The notes: a model not told the origin generated them from the letters alone. Positions 31,901-39,765 are shown, counted from the first letter of the stretch. The stretch: 64,000 nucleotides of DNA from Pyxidicoccus sp. MSG2 (GCF_026626705.1 NZ_JAPNKC010000001.1:4092001-4156000), one strand, 5' to 3'. Made by a program: numbers and translations.

Positions 31901-33150
31901 GCAACCAGCTCCCTGACCTCTTGCGGCAGTGGTTTGGTCCCACCGCGGGCATGCCGGGCACGGCCTTCCGTGTTCGCTTCACCCCAGGGCCAGACGGCTG
32001 GTGGGTGGAACCGTTGCAGGCGGAGGTGATTCCATTCACGCGTCCCGGAACGCTGGTGGCCTTCCCCAGCCTGAAAGCAGCCGCCGGTGCGGTGGACGCC
32101 GCGGTGTCGCTGGCGAGCGCACCGGAAGCGGAGCGCGTCCGGCTGCCAGTCCAGGCACGCGGTGAAGGACTGTTCGCGGTGCGGGCCTTCGGCGACTCGA
32201 TGCAGGGGGGAGAGCAGCCCATCCGGGACGGCGACTGGCTGGTCATGCGCTACGCGCGAGCGGCTGGCGCGGGCTCCGTGGAGGGGAAGGTCGCCCTCGT
32301 GCAGGTGCCGGACTCCGCAGGCTTTGGCTATCAAATCAAACGGCTCGTGCGCGTCGAGGGGCGATGGATTCTTCGCTCTGACAATCCAGAGCGCCCGTCC
32401 TTCGAGGCGGGCAAAGAGGTGGTACCCATCGCCCTGCTCGCGGAGGTCGTTCCACCCGAGCGAATGGGCCCGGAGCGTGGGACTCCACTTACGGATGAGC
32501 AGCTCGAGGAGCACTTCGGTCTGAGCGCAACGCCCAGGACGGGCCGCCATGAAGGGCACCTGTTCCTGTGCATCACGAAGCAGGGAGTACTCACAGAACC
32601 AGACGCCCTCGACGTGAGAATCGCGGACCGTCGCCCTGCGGAAACCGCCTTCGTGCTGACGCGAGACACTCCTCAGAATCCTTGGCGATACTGGGGTGTG
32701 GCTCACTGGCAAGAAGACAAAGGCCAATGGACTCTTGCGGAACCAGTGGACCATGACACCTGGCGTGCATTGGGGCACGGACGCGGCAGCTCGAGACGGC
32801 TGCCCGACAAGGCAACACCCCAGGCGGCAGCATGGGTCGACCGCTTCCTCGCGGAGAATCCGCCGGGCCGACTCATCGAACACAGCGGGAAACGGTGCCG
32901 TTTCGTAGGCAGGGCTCCAGCAGGAGGGCTGCGTATCGACGGTGGACAGGGTGGATTCGCGGAGCGGACGGTCAGCCTCACCGACCTCGCATGGGCGCTT
33001 GTGGCACAGCAGAAGGCACGTGACTCCGGCGGCGCGCTGGATGAAGCGCTCGTGAATCGGCTGCGCTACCTTGAAGGCACGCCCAAGGAGTCCACCCGGT
33101 GGATTGATACCGGCTGGGCCTTGTACCTCCTAAGAGCATTCGCCTCCTGA
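28927..33150 (+). CDS. HIT-PLD-SF2 helicase-S24 peptidase fusion protein
   Basis: A 1407-aa multidomain protein, GTG start. Residues 1-115: HIT hydrolase domain with HLHVHV at 92-97. Residues about 140-290: phospholipase D-like nuclease half-site, HPK at 235-237 and GSSNIS at 252-257. Residues about 330-720: SF2 helicase (ATGLGKT at 359-365, DEVH at 454-457, LTATP, and QQLGRGLRK at 651-659 in motif VI). Residues about 720-1040 have a helicase-linked region as in DUF3427 proteins. Residues about 1040-1185: an S24 (LexA/UmuD) peptidase with FPS at 1046, GDSM (S1091) and K1138, the Ser-Lys pair. The C-terminal 220 aa are unassigned. PLD-helicase fusions are known among defence and repair proteins; HIT plus S24 in one chain is unusual. 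Probably acts on foreign or damaged nucleic acid. Confidence 0.85.
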   Translation: MSSPFLSIPESQWVASNAFAFAIRDRFPVSPGHTLVIPRRLVATWFEATAEEQRALFELVEVVRRGLEAELHPHGYNIGINVGAAAGQTVFHLHVHVIPRFEGDMADPRGGVRHVIPGKGNYLTGQAKPLATGGQEDPFLTHLEPLFSNAMEVAVLAAFVQDSGLEVLRESVDAALARGASVRILTGDYLAITQADALRRLLDWMDEDTALQREGRGRFEARVVEVEKQGVPSFHPKSWRFQGNGFAVAYVGSSNISRAALKTGIEWNLRLEKDRDPRAWQEVVNAFEGWWMRASPLEAEWVERYALRARDAARALPAGELEAEPALPRREPHALQQKALEELARSRREGRRRALVVLATGLGKTLLAALDVEAFGKGMERAPRVLFLAHREELLVQAAETFRRQLPALRFGWCVGERSQLTGNVVFASVQKLSRPELLQRLRETATFDYVIVDEVHHAAAASYRAILACLEPRFLLGLTATPERADDGDVLGLFDDHLAWRSDLGEGIQAGLLAPFAYFGLKDAVDYDNIPWRNRRFDPERLAEAVQTEARMQTLWRAWREHSASRTLVFCCSVNHAHYVQQWLGRQGVRAVAVYAGAGSADRAQSLRQLAEGTLDAVCAVDLFNEGVDVPSIDRVVMLRPTESPVVFLQQLGRGLRKFEGKEQVTVIDFVGNHKVFLDRVRTLLALGRSPVSLRDFLVDGKEPELPPGCAVQVELEAKDLLKRLLPSGGSEVERVYRELRDARGARPTVGELYRRGSPPSTLRKAHGSWFHFVKSEGDLEEGEARALEKGQDWFEELELTAMSKCFKMVLLEALLEANALEQGMALPELARRSLAIIQRSPELLQDLEGVEALDDPRNPSAAKFLAYWKANPIKAWTQGSNWFREEEDRFVPRLPIEPGIRPSFEEMTLELVDYRLAQYRRRRQPQTEGTAFEAKVFSNKRDPILKLPDRDKRTDLPLGPTDIRLPDGGIWRFDFVKIAINVARPPGSQRNQLPDLLRQWFGPTAGMPGTAFRVRFTPGPDGWWVEPLQAEVIPFTRPGTLVAFPSLKAAAGAVDAAVSLASAPEAERVRLPVQARGEGLFAVRAFGDSMQGGEQPIRDGDWLVMRYARAAGAGSVEGKVALVQVPDSAGFGYQIKRLVRVEGRWILRSDNPERPSFEAGKEVVPIALLAEVVPPERMGPERGTPLTDEQLEEHFGLSATPRTGRHEGHLFLCITKQGVLTEPDALDVRIADRRPAETAFVLTRDTPQNPWRYWGVAHWQEDKGQWTLAEPVDHDTWRALGHGRGSSRRLPDKATPQAAAWVDRFLAENPPGRLIEHSGKRCRFVGRAPAGGLRIDGGQGGFAERTVSLTDLAWALVAQQKARDSGGALDEALVNRLRYLEGTPKESTRWIDTGWALYLLRAFAS

Positions 33151-33191
33151 CCGTGCCTCCAACACGCCGTAAACCTCACGAACAGAAGGCC

Positions 33192-33998
33192 ATGCCGCTC
33201 ACCTGCTCCTGGCGCTGGTGGATACCTGCGGGATGCGTGCTCCTTGGAGGATGTGCAGGCACGCCCAACCAACGCCGTGCCGAGCCCTACCGCTTCGACA
33301 CGGTGTCCAACTCCTGCCGGCAGAGCCCCGCCAACTGCGCGGCACTCGCTGGAAAGGAAACGGTGGGCACCACCCTGGCCGCGGCGGCGACCACGGGCTA
33401 CGTGGTGGTACGCGCGCTGGAGGACCCCGCCAGGGACCTCGTCGAAGCGATACTGGTCGAGTGCGCCGACCTGGCGCGCTCCGAGGTCCTGCTCCGCCAT
33501 CGCCGGGACTTCGCGGCGCAGAGCCCCACGAGAGAAGAGTGCAACCAGCAAGTGAGGGACGCGACGGGCAGGCGTGTCAACCGGGCCGCGCTGCTCGGCA
33601 CGGAGATGCACCTGGTGGCACTCAGGTGTGCGAAGGAGCGGCTGGGCATGCTCCGGCCTGGGGGCTTCAGCCTGGAGCCGCACTACCGCTACGACTCGGA
33701 ATCTGGAAGGACGACGCACATTCCCGAGAAGGATGTCGCGGCGCTACGGGAGTCCGGCAATGCGTCGGAGCTGTGGGGGACGCTCGCTCCAGATGTCGTC
33801 ATCCATGCGGGGAGTCCCTTTCAAATCCAGGCGGTCTATGACTTCAAGTTTCCCTGCTTCCATCTGGATGGCATGCCTCGTTGGGACACATACCCACCAG
33901 AGCATCCGCACCAGAAGCTCAATCAAGGGCAGCTCTATAAAGCAGCCTTGAGAGTGCCACCCCTGCGTGTCGCTCCCAGGATAGGAGTCGAACGATGA
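33192..33998 (+). CDS. Lipoprotein with probable PD-(D/E)XK nuclease toxin domain
   Basis: A 268-aa lipoprotein: signal peptide with lipobox LLGGC (lipidated Cys21), then a Cys-containing region to about residue 180, then a compact C-terminal domain with D201 in PDVVIH and D217-x-K219 in YDFKFPC, the D...(D/E)xK pattern of restriction-endonuclease-fold toxins, followed by HPHQKLNQGQLYKAAL. It overlaps by 4 nt a DUF3396-type immunity gene, the partner of Tox-REase-5 toxins such as Pseudomonas TseT. A lipidated nuclease toxin with linked immunity in a myxobacterium recalls SitA toxins, which move between cells by outer membrane exchange. That link is inference. AGAAGG precedes ATG 33192; a GTG at 33153 is possible. 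Codon use seems less GC-biased than in neighbours. Confidence 0.75.
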   Translation: MPLTCSWRWWIPAGCVLLGGCAGTPNQRRAEPYRFDTVSNSCRQSPANCAALAGKETVGTTLAAAATTGYVVVRALEDPARDLVEAILVECADLARSEVLLRHRRDFAAQSPTREECNQQVRDATGRRVNRAALLGTEMHLVALRCAKERLGMLRPGGFSLEPHYRYDSESGRTTHIPEKDVAALRESGNASELWGTLAPDVVIHAGSPFQIQAVYDFKFPCFHLDGMPRWDTYPPEHPHQKLNQGQLYKAALRVPPLRVAPRIGVER

Positions 33999-34903
33999 AC
34001 AGGCCTCCTCCCCGGATTCGACTCCGGAAACCCAACGGCGTTCCCATCGCGCGCGACGCCCTGAGCATCAACCTCTACATGCGCCATCCACATCGAGAGG
34101 TGGCTCCCGCGCTCCTGCGCTCCATCGACCGCTACCGGCGTGCACTGGGCAGCGATGTCCTCAGCGACTACTCATTTGAAGGATGCGGTTGGGATGAGCT
34201 CGACGACTCCGGCTGGGAGCGCCTTCGCAGAGAGGTGCTCGAGTCCCCAGGCCCCATCCTTGAGTTGATGGATACGACGAGCGGAGAGCAGCGATTTCGC
34301 CTCGACTACTTCGGCTCCTACGGCGCGCTCATAGGTCCCCCCACAGAGGGGCCGACGACGGTGTGCGCGGTCAGCTTCTGGCTGCCCACCGAGTACCTGG
34401 AGGAGCACGGGCCGGGGCACGTGCGCGAGCTGGCGCTGGAGCTGGCCGCGCCCCTGCCCTTCTGCTCCGGCCACGCGGGGCTCGCCTTCAATACCGGGCA
34501 AGACCTGCTCTACGCGAAGCCCGAGCTGCGCAAGCTGCTCTTTCTCCACCCGGGCATGGATGCCCCCAGGCTCGACACGCTCGCGCTGCATCTGGGTGCG
34601 AAGGTCCGCACGCCCTCCTGGCTCACCTTCCTCGGACAGCCCGTGCTGGGTGAACTCGGCGGTGCCTCCGGCCTCCGCGCCCGCCTCCACTCACCCGACA
34701 TCACCGTGCAGGAAATGGAGAGCGAGCGCGTCGTCGTCACCTGCGGCCCCGAGCCGGAGGCAGGCGAAGACGGGCGCATGCCACCGGCCTACCGCGAGCT
34801 GGCGCGCGTCCTGGAGCCCTGGCTCTTCCACGAGCAGTACCTCATCGACTCCACCCTCACCGCGGATGAGCTGCGCCGCTGGGAGCGGCGCCTGCTCGAC
34901 TGA
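33995..34903 (+). CDS. DUF3396-type immunity protein
   Basis: A 302-aa cytoplasmic protein with the features of the DUF3396/type VI immunity family, including the GTAxLSF-like strand region (VCAVSFWLPTEYLEEHGPG) and the central FCSGHAGLAFN block near residue 155. The C-terminus has a charged helix (DSTLTADELRRWERRLLD). It starts inside the toxin gene (ATGA), as expected for immunity translated with its toxin. Its product should bind and block the nuclease domain encoded upstream. A homologous 3' fragment of a second copy lies at 39621-39707. The SNF2 gene ends convergently 8 bp later. Confidence 0.78.
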   Translation: MNRPPPRIRLRKPNGVPIARDALSINLYMRHPHREVAPALLRSIDRYRRALGSDVLSDYSFEGCGWDELDDSGWERLRREVLESPGPILELMDTTSGEQRFRLDYFGSYGALIGPPTEGPTTVCAVSFWLPTEYLEEHGPGHVRELALELAAPLPFCSGHAGLAFNTGQDLLYAKPELRKLLFLHPGMDAPRLDTLALHLGAKVRTPSWLTFLGQPVLGELGGASGLRARLHSPDITVQEMESERVVVTCGPEPEAGEDGRMPPAYRELARVLEPWLFHEQYLIDSTLTADELRRWERRLLD

Positions 34904-34911
34904 GCGCCGCC

Positions 34912-37900
34912 TCACCCCTCCCCACCGAACCGCAGCAGGGCCAGCAACTGCTCGGGTGAGAGTGCCGCCGCGCCGTCGGCCTCGGACAGGAGGCTGTCGG
35001 CCAGCTCTCGCTTCTCCGCGTGCAAGGCGAGGATGGCCTCCTCCAGCGTCCCCTCGGACACCAGCCGCGACACGGTGACGGGCTTCGTCTGTCCAATCCG
35101 GTGCGCGCGATCCGTGGCCTGGTCCTCCACGGCCGGGTTCCACCACGGGTCCAGGTGGATGACGTGGTCGGCCGCGGTGAGGTTGAGGCCAGTGCCGCCC
35201 GCCTTGAGCGAGATGAGGAACAGCTCTCCCTCCCCACGCTGGAAGGCCTCCACCCGCGCCTGCCGCTCCGCCGGTGGCGTCTGCCCGTCCAGGTACTGCA
35301 TGGACACGCCTCGCGCCTCCAGCGCCTGCCGCACCAGGGCCAGGTGCTTGACGAACTGGCTGAAGACGAGCGCCTTGCCGCCTGCGGCGCGCACCGCGTC
35401 CACTAGCTCCAGCAGTTGCTCCAGCTTCGAGGACGGCAGCGGCGAGTCCCCGTCCACCAGCCTCGGGTGGCACGCGGCCAACCGCAGCCGGGTGAGGGCC
35501 GCCAGCATCGCGAAGCGCTCCTCCGGCCCCGGCCTCTCTCCCAACCGGGCCAGCGCCGCCAGGCGCACGTCGTCGTAGAGGCGGCGCTCGCCCTCGGACA
35601 GGGAGACGGGCACCACCGTTTCGAGTCGCGCGGGCAGCTCGCGCGCCACCTGGGCCTTGGTGCGGCGCAGCAGGAAGGGCCGCACCACGCGGGCCAGCGA
35701 CGCGCGGGCATGCGCGCTCCGCTCGCGCTCGATGGGGACGGCGAAGCGCTCGCGGAAGGACTCGCGGCTGCCGAGCAGTCCGGGGAAGAGCAGCGCGTAG
35801 AGGCTCCACAGCTCCGACAGGCTGTTCTCCACGGGCGTGCCGGTGAGGGCCACGCGGGCCTCGGCCTTCACGGCACGCACCGCGCGAGCCCTCGCGGTGT
35901 CCGGGTTCTTCACCGCCTGGGCCTCGTCCACGATGAGCGTCGCGAAGGCCACGCCGGCGAAGCGCTCCGCGTCGCGCACGAGCAGCCCGTAGCTGACGAC
36001 CAGCACGTCACCGGGCCCCAGCGCGTCCAGCAGCGCCTCGCGCTCCGCCTCGCGGTAGGAGTGCACGCGCAGCGAGGGCGCGAAGCGCGCCGCCTCGCGA
36101 ACCCAGTTGAAGCCCACGGAGGTGGGGGCCACCACCAGCGCGGGCCCCTCGCCCGCGCGGTGCAGCAGCAGCGCCAGTGCCTGGAGCGTCTTGCCCAACC
36201 CCATGTCGTCCGCGAGGCATGCGCCCGCGCCCCACTCGGCCAGCCTTGCCATCCACGTGAAGCCCTCGCGCTGGTAGTCGCGCAGCTCGGCCTTCAGCTT
36301 CCGGGGCACGGGCACCTTCCGCGCCTGTGCCTCCCGGACGCGGGTGGCCAGCCGGCGCCAGTCGGGCGGGGCCTGCACGCGGGCTCCCGCCTCCGCCAGC
36401 GCATCCAGCGCGGGAGCCGCCGCCGCGCTCACCTCCAGCCCGTGGCGCGTGGGGTGCACCAGGTCCGCCAGCGGGGCGAGCCGCTCCCGCAGCTCCTCGG
36501 TGAGGCGCATCCACCGGCCCGGCCCCAGCCGCGCGTAGCGGTGGCCCCGGCGCAGGGCCTCCAGCAGCACCGCCAGCTCCACGCGCTCTCCATCCACCTC
36601 CGCCCCGCCCTCCACGCCGAACCAATCCCGCCCCCGCTCCACCCTGACCTTGAGACGGGACATGTCCGCCCAGTGCGACACCTTCCAGGGCTGCTCCTCC
36701 CACTCCACCGTCACGGCGGGGCCGGCAAGCGGCTCCAGCGCCTCCAGCAACGCGAGCGAGGAGGCCGCGTCCTCGCGGGTGAAGCGGTGCGCGTCGGTGG
36801 GCAGGCCCAGGCGCTCGAGCAGCGCGGCGGCCTCGGCGCGCTCGGACTCCAGCTCGCGGCGGACCCTGACGCGCTGGCGGCCCCGCTGGCCGCGCACCAC
36901 CGGAGCGCCCTCACCCGGAGGCTGCGGCGGGGCTTCCGGCAGCGGCCGGACGAGCACCACGCCCTCCAGGGCCTCCTCTCCCACCGCCCGCAGGCGGACG
37001 AGCAGCCCGCGCACGGGCTCCACCTCGGCGGCCTCCAGGGACTCGGGCAGGGACAGCGGGAAGCCAGCCTCCAGTCCGCCCAGGCTCGCCAGCAGCGGGC
37101 GACGCGTGGAGGCCGGCAGCCGCGAGCCGTACTCCCGCAGCGTGGCGAGCAGCGCGCGCGCCTCGGGCGGCACGGCCACCAGGGTGACTCGCGGCACCTC
37201 GGGCTGCACGAACAGCCACGGCTGCGCGGCGTGGAGCGCCAGCGGTGGCGCGTACAGGTCTTCCGGTCGGAGCGCGGCCCCCTCGACGGAGGGCCGCACA
37301 CGCAGGGCTCCTCCTTCATCCTCCTCGAAGGTGAAGCCGAGCGGGGCCTCGCGAACATGCAGCGGCACGTCGGAGCGCTCCGCGAGGCGCAGGCGGGGGC
37401 TGTGCGCGAGCGCGCGCAACACCTGGAGGAGCAGCGGCCAGTTCTCCCCGCGAGAGGAGGTGAAGCCCGAGGACGACAGCGCGGAGCCCGCTTCAATCAG
37501 GGTGAGCGCCTCCTGCTCATCCGGCCGGGTGAGCGCGGCATGGACGTCGTCCCTCCAGCCCACCTGGGTGCCCTTGGAGAGTCCGCCCTTCTTCATCATC
37601 CGGTGCATGTAGGTCCGCACGGTGGGGGGACCTCCGGTGAGGACGCCCTCGAGGCGGAAGGTGATGTGCGGGACGGGCGCCGGGGCCTCGCGGGCGCGGG
37701 AGGCGAGCGACGCCTTCTCCAGGGCGGTGAGGATTTCCTGGCCGGGGACGACGAAGAGCAGCTCGGCCAGCCGCGCGTTGCCCCCCGCGGCCTGCTCCCG
37801 GCAGAGCGCATCCAGCACCGCGTCCAGCGCGGTGAGCGCGTGCACGCATTGCGCTCCGGCGTCGTGGGGGAAGCCCTGGGGACAGGGGCAGACCAGCGCC

Positions 37901-38790
37901 GGTCGGCCTTCGAGCAGCATGCGCGGCTCCAGACGGACGCCCGCGAAGGCGTCACCGTGCACACCGGACGGCTGCGCTTCTCCCGCCGACTCCGAGATGA
38001 GCAGCCGCAGCGGGCGCTCCTGGAGGTGCACCTCGGCCCTGACCTCCAGCGCGCGAGGGGGCGCATGGGCCCGCACGCGCTCGCGCTCCCGCTGGAGGGC
38101 GTCCACCAGGGGAGCCAGCCGCGCATCCGTGGGTGGCCCACGCGGCGCCGCGGCTGCCTCCTGCTCCAGCCCCCGGCGCACCCGCTCCACCTCCGCGAGC
38201 AGCCACGCCCACGCCGCGTCCTTGAGCGCGTCGCCGTCACCGGCTCGCAGGTAGCGGCTGGCTTCGTCGGACGTCAGGACGGAGAAGACGGAGCTCTGTG
38301 CCAGGTAGTGGAAGACGTGGTGCCGCTGGAGGGGAACGGGCAGGTGCGGCCGCAACACTCCAAGACGGGCCAGGCCCGCGTGCGCGACGTGGTGGGCGTC
38401 CAGCCATGCGCGCAGCGCCCCGGAGGTGCTGGGGCGAGCGGCATCGGAGGCGTCAGGCGGGGGACCCGGAGCGTCCCGCGTCAGGCTCAGCCAGGCGAGG
38501 CCCACGGCGACGACGTGCTTGCAGAAGAAGAGTCCCGCGAAGTCGGGGCACTGGCAGTCGAAGACGTTCCCCACACCCGTGGCGGAGAGGCGAACGAGAT
38601 ACGGGCCCCGGCTGCCGGCCGCGACGACTCCCTCGACGGATTCCCCCGCCGTCCGCACCGACAGGACGCGCTTGCGGACAAGCAGGTCCCTGCCCTGCGC
38701 GTAGAGGTCGGGGCCCCCTTCGTCGCGCAGCAAGCCATCGGTCAGCCACTGCCGGAGGGCGGAAGAGGACGCGAGGGATGAGTCGAGCAT
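34912..38790 (-). CDS. SWIM zinc finger SNF2-family helicase
   Basis: A 1292-aa SF2 ATPase of the Swi2/Snf2 family. Near the N-terminus is a SWIM zinc finger with C79, C81, C90 and H92 (CQCPDF...FCKHVV). About 650 residues follow with no clear domain, and the C-terminal half is the Snf2 motor: DDMGLGKTLQALALL (Walker A at about 865), DEAQ (about 950), TGTPVENSLSELWSL and the helicase C-terminal lobe (LSLKAGGTGLNLTAADHVIH, DRAHRIGQTKPV). Bacterial SWIM-Snf2 proteins of this size are common in myxobacteria; their targets are unknown, with roles in DNA repair or transcription suggested. The start is uncertain: ATG 38790 or ATG 38820. It overlaps nothing and is transcribed leftwards, tail-to-tail with the immunity gene. 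Confidence 0.9.
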   Translation of the reverse strand: MLDSSLASSSALRQWLTDGLLRDEGGPDLYAQGRDLLVRKRVLSVRTAGESVEGVVAAGSRGPYLVRLSATGVGNVFDCQCPDFAGLFFCKHVVAVGLAWLSLTRDAPGPPPDASDAARPSTSGALRAWLDAHHVAHAGLARLGVLRPHLPVPLQRHHVFHYLAQSSVFSVLTSDEASRYLRAGDGDALKDAAWAWLLAEVERVRRGLEQEAAAAPRGPPTDARLAPLVDALQRERERVRAHAPPRALEVRAEVHLQERPLRLLISESAGEAQPSGVHGDAFAGVRLEPRMLLEGRPALVCPCPQGFPHDAGAQCVHALTALDAVLDALCREQAAGGNARLAELLFVVPGQEILTALEKASLASRAREAPAPVPHITFRLEGVLTGGPPTVRTYMHRMMKKGGLSKGTQVGWRDDVHAALTRPDEQEALTLIEAGSALSSSGFTSSRGENWPLLLQVLRALAHSPRLRLAERSDVPLHVREAPLGFTFEEDEGGALRVRPSVEGAALRPEDLYAPPLALHAAQPWLFVQPEVPRVTLVAVPPEARALLATLREYGSRLPASTRRPLLASLGGLEAGFPLSLPESLEAAEVEPVRGLLVRLRAVGEEALEGVVLVRPLPEAPPQPPGEGAPVVRGQRGRQRVRVRRELESERAEAAALLERLGLPTDAHRFTREDAASSLALLEALEPLAGPAVTVEWEEQPWKVSHWADMSRLKVRVERGRDWFGVEGGAEVDGERVELAVLLEALRRGHRYARLGPGRWMRLTEELRERLAPLADLVHPTRHGLEVSAAAAPALDALAEAGARVQAPPDWRRLATRVREAQARKVPVPRKLKAELRDYQREGFTWMARLAEWGAGACLADDMGLGKTLQALALLLHRAGEGPALVVAPTSVGFNWVREAARFAPSLRVHSYREAEREALLDALGPGDVLVVSYGLLVRDAERFAGVAFATLIVDEAQAVKNPDTARARAVRAVKAEARVALTGTPVENSLSELWSLYALLFPGLLGSRESFRERFAVPIERERSAHARASLARVVRPFLLRRTKAQVARELPARLETVVPVSLSEGERRLYDDVRLAALARLGERPGPEERFAMLAALTRLRLAACHPRLVDGDSPLPSSKLEQLLELVDAVRAAGGKALVFSQFVKHLALVRQALEARGVSMQYLDGQTPPAERQARVEAFQRGEGELFLISLKAGGTGLNLTAADHVIHLDPWWNPAVEDQATDRAHRIGQTKPVTVSRLVSEGTLEEAILALHAEKRELADSLLSEADGAAALSPEQLLALLRFGGEG

Positions 38791-38968
38791 GTGGGACGCG
38801 GAAGCTACCTGCCGGGTCATGAGGAAGCGAGCCCTACCAGTGGGTCACTTCCTCAAACTCCGCGTCACCGCGCTCCATGTCCACCGGACGTCATCCGCGC
38901 CGTGCACGGCCCCGCGCCCCGCGAGCAGGCCGGGGAGCGGAGCGAGCCGTGGTGGGACTCCGGGATGC

Positions 38969-39511
38969 TCAGGCGCCGAGCACGCCGCGGAGCACTTCCT
39001 GGAAGTAGTTGATGCTGCCCGTGTGCGTGGAGAAGTGCCGGGCGGACTGGTGGAGGCGCTCGACGACGGCCTCGAACTCCGCCTGGCTGACTTCGCGCAG
39101 GGACATGTAGAGACGGACGGCGCCCTGCAGGTAGGAGAAGAGCGGGTTGCGGTCGGTGCCATCCGGGCGGCGCAGGAGGTGGCGGTAGAGCCGCTCGAAC
39201 TCCTGGTCCGTCTCCGTGTTCCGGGTGGCGCGGCAGTAGCCGGCGGCCGTGGCCTCGATGAGCATGAAGAAGGGCTCGTACTCGGCGGGCGGGGCCTTGG
39301 CGAAGCTGGGGGGCTGCTTGTTGCCAGTCCACAGCTTGGAGATGGGTTGGAGGCCCACGTGCGCGAGCAGCTCTCCGTCGCGCACCTGGGCACGCTCACC
39401 CACGGGAACCACGTGCTTCCCGTCCTGCCACTCCACCGCCACGTACAGGCGGTCCGGCTGGTCCACCTTCACGCCCGCCTTCTGCAGCTCCGCCACGGCA
39501 TTCGCGTCCAT
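38969..39511 (-). CDS. Conserved hypothetical protein
   Basis: A 180-aa soluble protein. The N-terminal half is beta-rich (QPDRLYVAVEWQDGKHVVPV) and the C-terminal half is alpha-helical (EFERLYRHLLRRPDG...). I recognise no family. ATG 39511 has GGAGGG upstream, at rather long spacing. Its last 23 bp (38970-38992) are repeated exactly at 28883-28905, so the end of this gene may be the insertion target of the accessory region to its left. It lies between the SNF2 gene and the broken immunity fragment and is transcribed leftwards. Confidence 0.65.
   Translation of the reverse strand: MDANAVAELQKAGVKVDQPDRLYVAVEWQDGKHVVPVGERAQVRDGELLAHVGLQPISKLWTGNKQPPSFAKAPPAEYEPFFMLIEATAAGYCRATRNTETDQEFERLYRHLLRRPDGTDRNPLFSYLQGAVRLYMSLREVSQAEFEAVVERLHQSARHFSTHTGSINYFQEVLRGVLGA
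38970..38992 (+). repeat. Right copy of the 23-bp direct repeat (att-like)
   Basis: Identical to 28883-28905 in the same orientation. On the coding strand it is the final stretch of the 38969-39511 gene, encoding its last residues LRGVLGA and part of the stop codon. An island insertion into a gene's 3' end that duplicates the end and so keeps the gene intact would give this picture. Confidence 0.6.
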
Positions 39512-39620
39512 CTCGGTCCATCCCTCCGACGAACGCTGCGTATCAGGAGCCGCTCCGGTGCGCCACGCGGTATCCGGGGGCGCGTCGGTTGCCCGACGGG
39601 GGCTTGTGACACCCTGTCTT

Positions 39621-39707
39621 CAAGAACTCGACCACGAGAAGTACCTTCTCGATTCGAGCCTCACCGAGGACGAGCTGCGCCGATGGGAGCGTCGGCTCCT
39701 GGACTGA
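39621..39707 (+). pseudogene. 3' remnant of a second DUF3396-type immunity gene
   Basis: A 29-codon stretch (ending HEKYLLDSSLTEDELRRWER then RLLD and a stop) matches the last 23 residues of the immunity protein at 33995-34903 at 19 positions (EQYLIDSTLTADELRRWER there). Upstream of about 39621 the similarity ends, and the frame continues only as a shadow of other sequence. So the 5' part of a duplicated immunity gene is lost. It sits 58 bp before the tRNA-Phe 3' end, outside the repeat-bracketed region. Confidence 0.75.
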
Positions 39708-39719
39708 GCCATAAACGTC

Positions 39720-39750
39720 AAAGGCCCCCGGACTTGCGTCCAGAGGCCTC
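39720..39750 (-). terminator. Rho-independent terminator of tRNA-Phe
   Basis: Read on the minus strand, AGGCCTCTGGAC, a GCAA tetraloop and GTCCGGGGGCCT form an imperfect stem of about 11 bp, followed by TTTG. It begins 16 bp beyond the tRNA 3' end. The same hairpin could also end rightward transcription through the immunity fragment. Confidence 0.7.
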
Positions 39751-39765
39751 GGAATCTGCGGGAAG

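Noticed and set aside
35416..38781. Plus-strand open frame of 1121 codons opposite the SNF2 gene
   Set aside because: Shadow frame; the minus strand has all helicase motifs.
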